Positions 6,835 through 10,259 of a stretch of 10,259 bases of DNA are shown here, one piece after another. The DNA is from Thermoplasmata archaeon (GTDB taxonomy: Archaea > Thermoplasmatota > Thermoplasmata > Thermoplasmatales > Aciduliprofundaceae). The number at the start of each line of letters is the position of its first letter. The stretch's first letter is position 1. A program made the translations under genes and the position numbers. The notes under the pieces are model-generated. The model ran no database searches, was not told where the DNA came from, and worked only from the letters and a program-made list of their open reading frames with translations. Where the stretch lies: positions 1 to 10,259 of the forward strand of contig JAGHBQ010000047.1 in NCBI GenBank assembly GCA_021160945.1, in the 5' to 3' direction.

Positions 6835-6960
6835 AATTTATGATGTAAACAAATTAGAAAAAACTTCCGAATTTCACTTCGAGATTCCTACTTTCAACTC
6901 CTTATTCTCTTCAACTCACTCATTTCTCCTTATTCTAATTTCGACAAAACATCTCTTAGG
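6835..6960. other. Intergenic region between divergent hjc and the small membrane gene, with short direct repeats
   Basis: This is the longest gene-free stretch in the window. It holds two copies of CTCCTTATTCT (6898-6908 and 6926-6936, 28 nt apart) and two copies of TTCAACTC (6893-6900 and 6910-6917). It also has a weak 7-bp inverted repeat (6869-6875 with 6881-6887). A clear TATA box for hjc is not obvious; an A/T stretch near 6850-6858 is the best candidate. Confidence 0.4.
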
Positions 6961-6975
6961 CAAAAATTAAAATAC
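6961..6975 (+). promoter_or_regulatory. Promoter of the small membrane protein gene
   Basis: CAAAAATTAAAATAC is nearly identical to the element before the Cas4-like gene (CAAAAATTTAAAATAC, 9587-9602) and close to that of metG. It ends exactly 22 nt before ATG 6997, as the other two do before their starts. This favours ATG 6997 over the in-frame GTG at 6991. Confidence 0.6.
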
Positions 6976-6996
6976 AAACAAAGAGTTTTTGTGATA

Positions 6997-7380
6997 ATGA
7001 AGAAAGCTAAAAACTTTGAAGACGGAGTTGAGTTCGCAATTGTTGTTGCTCTTGCTCTTGTGGGCGTAAACATGGTATGGGGTATACTTCTTCTTCCTTG
7101 GGGCGTTCTTGGGATGATATTCGCTGCACTCAACTTATTCAACGTATTCATGCTTCAGAGAATTAAGAGCCTTTACAGAGAGAGGAGATATGAAGAGTCA
7201 GCTTCGAAGATGCTTCCCATCACTATAATTGGAGCTATTTCCGGCTTTGTTTTTTACGGCTATTATCTTTACACTCTTTATTCCTATCTTGATGACATTG
7301 TTATGAAAAAATATTTAATAAGGAGCAAAGAAGAACCCATACATTTTCCGCCGCCTTACATACCAAAAAAAAGAGATTAG
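6997..7380 (+). CDS. Small integral membrane protein, unknown function
   Basis: I do not recognise a family for this 127-aa protein. It has three likely membrane helices: about residues 10-30 (VEFAIVVALALVGVNMVWGIL), 33-53 (LPWGVLGMIFAALNLFNVFM) and 70-94 (ITIIGAISGFVFYGYYLYTLYSY). A strongly charged stretch of about 18 residues (QRIKSLYRERRYEESASK) lies between the second and third helices. The tail is soluble and basic with a PPPY element ([11 protein letters not shown]). No enzymatic motif is seen. ATG 6997 is chosen because the promoter-like element ends 22 nt upstream, the spacing seen at two other genes; a GTG two codons earlier (6991) is the alternative. It is monocistronic and converges on oppF with a 4-bp overlap of stop codons. 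Confidence 0.75.
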   Translation: MKKAKNFEDGVEFAIVVALALVGVNMVWGILLLPWGVLGMIFAALNLFNVFMLQRIKSLYRERRYEESASKMLPITIIGAISGFVFYGYYLYTLYSYLDDIVMKKYLIRSKEEPIHFPPPYIPKKRD

Positions 7381-8363
7381 GTTACATGATGGCAGGCAAC
7401 AAAGTGCTCATGGGAAACCTCAATAAGCTCTGGCTCTTTTTCTCTGCAAATATCACTGGCAAAGGGACAGCGTGGATGGAACCTGCATCCCGGAGGTATG
7501 TCTATTGCATTTGGTATCTCTCCTTTTATTGAAATCTTCTTTTCCTTCTTCTTTCTCTTTGTAATTGAAGGCACTGCCTGAATGAGGGCTATGGTGTAAG
7601 GATGCCTTGGATTTTTCAAAATCTCCTCAGTTTTGCCCATCTCCACAATTTTGCCAAGATACATCACTGCAATTCTATTAGAAATAAGCTTGCCGATATC
7701 TATATCGTGAGTGATAAAAAGCATACTTAGATTATAATCCCTCTTGAACTCTTCCAGAAGCTCAAGAATGGATGCGCGCATAGAAGCATCTATCATAGAA
7801 ACTGCCTCATCTGCTATCACAAATTCGGGCTTTAGAATCATAGCTCTCGCAATGACTACTCTCTGTCTCTGCCCTCCACTTAGATGATGAGGATAGCGGT
7901 AATAGAATTCCTCCTCAGGTGTCAATCCAACTCTGCGAAGCATTTTCATTACAATTTCCTTTGCATCTTTTTTATCCACAAGCTGATGTATTATTAATGG
8001 ATGAGCTATGGCATCGCCTATTCTCATTCTCGGACTTAAGCTAGCATAAGGATCCTGAAATATTATTTGCATCTTTCTTCTTATGTTTCTCAGTCTCTTT
8101 TGTGGGATTTTAGATATGTCTTTTCCCTTGAAGATTATCTTTCCTGAAGTTGGTTCTATAAGCCTTAAGATGGATCTTCCTGCTGTTGTTTTTCCACAGC
8201 CAGATTCTCCTATTAGGCCGAGAGTCTCGCCCTTCTTTATATCGAAACTTATCCCATCCACGGCTTTAACATATCTGGGAGGAGCCTTTTTCAATATCTC
8301 TGCAAAGCTTCTGCGAACAGGGAAATATTTCTTGAGTTCTTTTATTTCAAGTATGTGTTCCAT
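7377..8363 (-). CDS. oppF: Oligopeptide/dipeptide ABC transporter ATPase, OppF type
   Basis: This is a cytoplasmic ATPase of a peptide importer that pairs with OppD beneath the permeases. Numbering from ATG 8363 (328 aa): Walker A GESGCGKT (52-59), Q-loop Q103 ([12 protein letters not shown]), signature LSGGQ (161-165), Walker B with D185/E186, H-loop H219 (LFITHD). The C-terminal oligo_HPY region carries cysteines ([17 protein letters not shown]) like those binding a 4Fe-4S cluster in some OppD/OppF proteins. The N-terminal insertion [23 protein letters not shown] is typical of OppF. Oddities are ADEAVSMID instead of the common ADEPVSALD; the P-to-A change follows the catalytic Glu and should be tolerated. 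A GTG at 8372 is also in frame, but AGGTGA lies 5 nt before ATG 8363 and overlaps the oppD stop, so ATG is preferred. Confidence 0.95.
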   Translation of the reverse strand: MEHILEIKELKKYFPVRRSFAEILKKAPPRYVKAVDGISFDIKKGETLGLIGESGCGKTTAGRSILRLIEPTSGKIIFKGKDISKIPQKRLRNIRRKMQIIFQDPYASLSPRMRIGDAIAHPLIIHQLVDKKDAKEIVMKMLRRVGLTPEEEFYYRYPHHLSGGQRQRVVIARAMILKPEFVIADEAVSMIDASMRASILELLEEFKRDYNLSMLFITHDIDIGKLISNRIAVMYLGKIVEMGKTEEILKNPRHPYTIALIQAVPSITKRKKKEKKISIKGEIPNAIDIPPGCRFHPRCPFASDICREKEPELIEVSHEHFVACHHVT

Positions 8364-8368
8364 TTTCC

Positions 8369-8374
8369 TCACCT
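8369..8374 (-). promoter_or_regulatory. oppD stop codon inside the oppF ribosome binding site
   Basis: On the minus strand AGG TGA holds the last codon and stop of oppD and is also a Shine-Dalgarno match, 5 nt before the oppF ATG. The same arrangement with the same spacing occurs at the oppC/oppD junction. Confidence 0.6.
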
Positions 8375-9328
8375 GTATAGATGGCAGGCCACAAAGTGGC
8401 TATTTTCAACTTCAACCATTTGAGGTTCAACCACATCACAAACCTTCTTTAACTCATCCTTGCTTTGGAACACCGAACAGCGGGGATAGAATCTGCATCC
8501 TGGCGGGGGATTTCTGAGATCTGGAGGGAATCCAGGAATTGAAGAAATCTTTTTATCCACCCAAAGATCAGGTGTGCTGGCAAAAAGTGCCTGGGTATAT
8601 GGATGATGAGGATTCTCTATTATTTGATCCACTTTACCTATTTCTACAAGCTTGCCAGCGTACATTATACCCATCCTGTCGCTTCTCTCCACAGCCAGAG
8701 AAATATCATGGGTGATGAAGAATATGCTGGTCCCTTTCTCTTTGAGTGCATCCAAAAGGTCCATGATAGAATCCTGTACTATCACATCAAGAGCAGTGGT
8801 GGGTTCATCCGCTATTAGCAATTTGGGGTGGAAGGCCATAGCCATGGAGATTATTATTCTCTGTCTTTGTCCTCCACTAAGCTGATGTGGATAGTAATCT
8901 ATCCTGTCTTCAGGTACGTTCACACTCCTAAGTAGCTCTTTTGCTCTTTTAAGGGCTTCTTTCTCATCCACCCCATGCTCTATCATAACTTCAGCAATCT
9001 GATCTCCCACTTTTCTTAAGGGATCCAGTGAAGTCATAGGATCCTGGAACACCATGCTGATCTCCTTACCTCTAATTTCTTTAAGTTCCTCTGGCGATAG
9101 CTTTGTGAGATCCTTTCCCTCAAAAAGTACCTGGCCTCCTGTAATTCTTCCTGGGGAGGGAACCAGATTGATTATCCCGTAGGCAACAGTAGATTTACCA
9201 CTTCCACTCTCGCCCACAAAAGTGAGCCACTCCCCCTTCTCAATATTGAAGCTCACCTTTTCTACAGCTCTCACCACACCGTTGAGGGTAAAATAGTAGA
9301 TACTCAGATCCTTAACTTCAACTACCAT
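8369..9328 (-). CDS. oppD: Oligopeptide/dipeptide ABC transporter ATPase, OppD type
   Basis: This 319-aa (from ATG 9328) ATPase subunit belongs to a peptide importer. It has Walker A GESGSGKS (39-46), Q-loop Q95 ([12 protein letters not shown]), signature LSGGQ (150-154), Walker [13 protein letters not shown] (D174/E175), H-loop H207 (FFITHD) and the oligo_HPY C-terminus with cysteines ([13 protein letters not shown]), a possible 4Fe-4S site. All catalytic residues are intact. An in-frame GTG at 9337 exists, but it lies within the GAGGTGATAACA ribosome site, so ATG 9328 is the better start. The gene follows the oppC remnant and precedes oppF, the usual C-D-F order, and would feed peptides to a fermenting heterotroph. 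With oppC truncated and oppA/oppB not present in the window, whether it serves a working importer is uncertain. Confidence 0.95.
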   Translation of the reverse strand: MVVEVKDLSIYYFTLNGVVRAVEKVSFNIEKGEWLTFVGESGSGKSTVAYGIINLVPSPGRITGGQVLFEGKDLTKLSPEELKEIRGKEISMVFQDPMTSLDPLRKVGDQIAEVMIEHGVDEKEALKRAKELLRSVNVPEDRIDYYPHQLSGGQRQRIIISMAMAFHPKLLIADEPTTALDVIVQDSIMDLLDALKEKGTSIFFITHDISLAVERSDRMGIMYAGKLVEIGKVDQIIENPHHPYTQALFASTPDLWVDKKISSIPGFPPDLRNPPPGCRFYPRCSVFQSKDELKKVCDVVEPQMVEVENSHFVACHLYR

Positions 9329-9333
9329 TGTTA

Positions 9334-9339
9334 TCACCT
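9334..9339 (-). promoter_or_regulatory. oppC stop codon inside the oppD ribosome binding site
   Basis: On the minus strand AGG TGA ends oppC and also forms the Shine-Dalgarno match for oppD, with TAACA (5 nt) before the ATG at 9328. Confidence 0.6.
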
Positions 9340-9564
9340 CGTTCCCAGTGAGGTTCTCTCACTTAGTGCCTCGCCTATGAGGGCAAAGGCCATGGCGAAT
9401 AGCATAACCATCAGTCCAGGAAAGAGCACAAGCCACCAGTAACCGTCCAACATGAAGGGCTGTCCCACACGCAGATCATAGCCCCAGTCAGGTGTTGGTG
9501 GAGTTACCGAGAGACCTAAGAAACTCAATCCAGCCTCCGTAAGTATTGCATCTGCGACGCTCAA
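9334..9564 (-). pseudogene. oppC: 3' remnant of oppC/dppC permease (N-terminal three quarters missing)
   Basis: The 76 codons match the C-terminal end of DppC/OppC inner-membrane permeases: the stretch ILTEAGLSFLGLSVTPPTPDWG, then WWLVLFPGLMVMLFAMAFALIGEAL with a final short basic tail. A complete OppC has about 280-300 aa with five or six helices. Here the first helices and the EAA loop that docks on the ATPases are absent. Reading upstream, an in-frame TGA lies two codons before the first usable start (TTG 9564). The DNA beyond about 9587 is the promoter and body of a gene on the other strand, so no frameshift could restore it. It is best seen as a remnant of a deletion or rearrangement, or a misjoined assembly. 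The retained 3' end still provides the stop/ribosome-site junction for oppD. Confidence 0.8.
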
Positions 9565-9586
9565 AAATCAAAGGCCAAAATATCAT

Positions 9587-9602
9587 CAAAAATTTAAAAT
9601 AC
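9587..9602 (+). promoter_or_regulatory. Promoter of the Cas4-like gene
   Basis: CAAAAATTTAAAATAC is a BRE/TATA-like element ending 22 nt before GTG 9624. Its match to the element at 6961-6975 and its identical spacing support a leaderless GTG start. On the minus strand it reads ATTTTAAATTTTT, so it could also drive the oppC remnant and oppDF. Confidence 0.6.
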
Positions 9603-9623
9603 TCCTATCTACTATTTTTTTCA

Positions 9624-10259
9624 GTGGATTTCATATCTGCTGGAGACATTGAGAAATATTCTTACTGTCCGCTGAGCTGGTGGCTGAGTAGGATAGAGAA
9701 AGATACAAATGAGGAAGGAGTTAAAAAGCACAGAGAACTTGGAGAAAAAATCGATAAATTGAGAGGAGAGAGGAGAAAAATCAAAACACGGGAAAGCCTG
9801 GTGCTATACTATTCTCTGGCGGCAACTTTAATTTCCCTTCTAGGCATTTCCCTTTTCTACTCTTCCTTATTTTTGGGTAAGTTTTTCATTTCTATTTCTA
9901 TCCTCTGGATTATCATTGCGTTATATTTGCTCTGGAAGTATGAGAAAGGAACTTTTGTAGAAAGAAAAACAGAGAAGGTGATGCTCTTGGCATCCTCGTT
10001 TTCAACAATATTCTCCATCTTTTCTGTTACTTTCATACTGCCTCCAAACTATCTGCTGGGATATTTATTTGAAATCGCCTCCCTTCTTTGGCTAATATTT
10101 GCCACATACTTCCTTTATCTTACACTCAAAAGTGAGATAACATACAATGAAATAAATAAAGAACTCAAGCTTCCTGATGGGGAGATAATATATGTAGATG
10201 ATCTGGAGAAGGCGCCTATTGTTAAAAGTGAGAAATATGGAATTTGGGGAAGACCTGAC
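9624..10259 (+). CDS. Membrane-inserted Cas4/RecB-like PD-(D/E)xK nuclease, 3' end beyond window
   Basis: An open frame runs from GTG 9624 to the right edge (212 codons, no stop). The N-terminus FISAGDIEKYSYCPLSWWLSR (Cys15) is the Cas4-type start, where one cysteine plus three C-terminal cysteines would hold a 4Fe-4S cluster. GVKKHRELGEKIDKL (His36) resembles the Cas4/RecB helix with conserved His. Four predicted membrane helices then follow (about 58-82, 85-104, 119-139, 145-168). After them come IIYVDDLEKAPIVKSEKYGIWGRPD; GRPD (209-212) is the position of the first catalytic Asp of RecB-family nucleases. The rest (ExK, cysteines) lies outside. No cas1/cas2 or CRISPR repeats are visible, so this is likely a solo Cas4-like nuclease held at the membrane. 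The start is supported by the promoter 22 nt upstream. Nuclease activity is inferred from a partial domain. Confidence 0.78.
   Translation, partial: MDFISAGDIEKYSYCPLSWWLSRIEKDTNEEGVKKHRELGEKIDKLRGERRKIKTRESLVLYYSLAATLISLLGISLFYSSLFLGKFFISISILWIIIALYLLWKYEKGTFVERKTEKVMLLASSFSTIFSIFSVTFILPPNYLLGYLFEIASLLWLIFATYFLYLTLKSEITYNEINKELKLPDGEIIYVDDLEKAPIVKSEKYGIWGRPD

Noticed and set aside
6869..6887. Small hairpin GAATTTC-ACTTC-GAGATTC as a terminator or regulatory RNA
   Set aside because: The stem is only 7 bp, includes a G-T pair and is A/T-rich, with no T-tract following. This is expected by chance in such sequence.
8083..8885. Plus-strand ORFs antisense to oppF and oppD
   Set aside because: They are mirror frames of strongly conserved ATPase motifs (Walker A, oligo_HPY) on the minus strand.
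9334..9564. The 76-codon permease fragment as a complete small protein
   Set aside because: It starts mid-domain relative to OppC/DppC, lacks the EAA loop, and its only start is a TTG two codons after a stop without a ribosome site. A remnant is the simpler reading.
9540..10259. CRISPR repeats or cas1/cas2 near the Cas4-like gene
   Set aside because: No repeated 25-40 nt units with spacers are visible, and the left neighbour is a peptide transporter remnant. The right neighbour is outside the window.
1..10259. tRNA, rRNA, insertion sequence or att site
   Set aside because: I saw no cloverleaf with a GTTCRANNC arm, no transposase motif and no terminal inverted repeats flanked by target duplications, including around the oppC breakpoint.

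Overview
The window reads as a euryarchaeon, most likely a Thermoplasmata-type thermophile. It resembles the peptide-fermenting Aciduliprofundum (DHVE2) group, but that placement is inference from gene content and style, not a database match. Supporting signs are an archaeal Sm-like protein, an Hjc-type Holliday junction resolvase, an archaeal-style MetRS with two zinc knuckles, a Roadblock/LC7 protein, TATA-like boxes about 26 nt before start codons (leaderless transcripts), GTG and TTG starts, and AGA/AGG-rich arginine codons.

Left part (1-2001, minus strand): a small acidic coiled-coil protein, a 71-aa Sm-like (SmAP/Lsm) protein and, 2 nt after the Sm stop, a long protein that runs off the left edge. 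The long protein is a zinc ribbon, about 300 residues of coiled coil and a RecA/KaiC-like domain with a degenerate nucleotide site. This looks like one operon. It is divergent from metG, and the 54-bp gap between the two starts holds a nearly palindromic A/T box that could drive both sides.

Middle (2056-6315): metG is coupled by an ATGA overlap to a stand-alone PHP-domain phosphoesterase. The PHP gene converges on, and overlaps by 4 bp, a minus-strand Roadblock/LC7 gene. Divergent from that is a cation/Ca2+ exchanger of the NCX_Mj/YrbG type with a leaderless GTG start.

Right-middle (6277-9564): a long variant of Hjc with a TTG start overlaps the exchanger tail-to-tail by 39 bp. Next is a small plus-strand membrane protein that overlaps oppF tail-to-tail by 4 bp. 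Then come oppF and oppD (ATPases of an oligopeptide/dipeptide ABC importer) and only the last 70-odd residues of the permease oppC. The rest of oppC is absent: the reading frame is closed by a stop, and another gene's promoter begins within about 25 bp.

Right edge (9624-10259, plus strand): the start of a Cas4/RecB-like PD-(D/E)xK nuclease gene. Four predicted membrane helices are inserted between its N-terminal Cys motif and the nuclease core, and the window ends exactly at the GRPD motif. No CRISPR repeats are visible, so this would be a solo, membrane-associated Cas4-like protein. It is one of the two most interesting objects here, with the zinc ribbon-coiled coil-pseudo-RecA protein.

No gene-free stretch exceeds 300 bp. 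The longest is about 170 bp, between hjc and the small membrane-protein gene.
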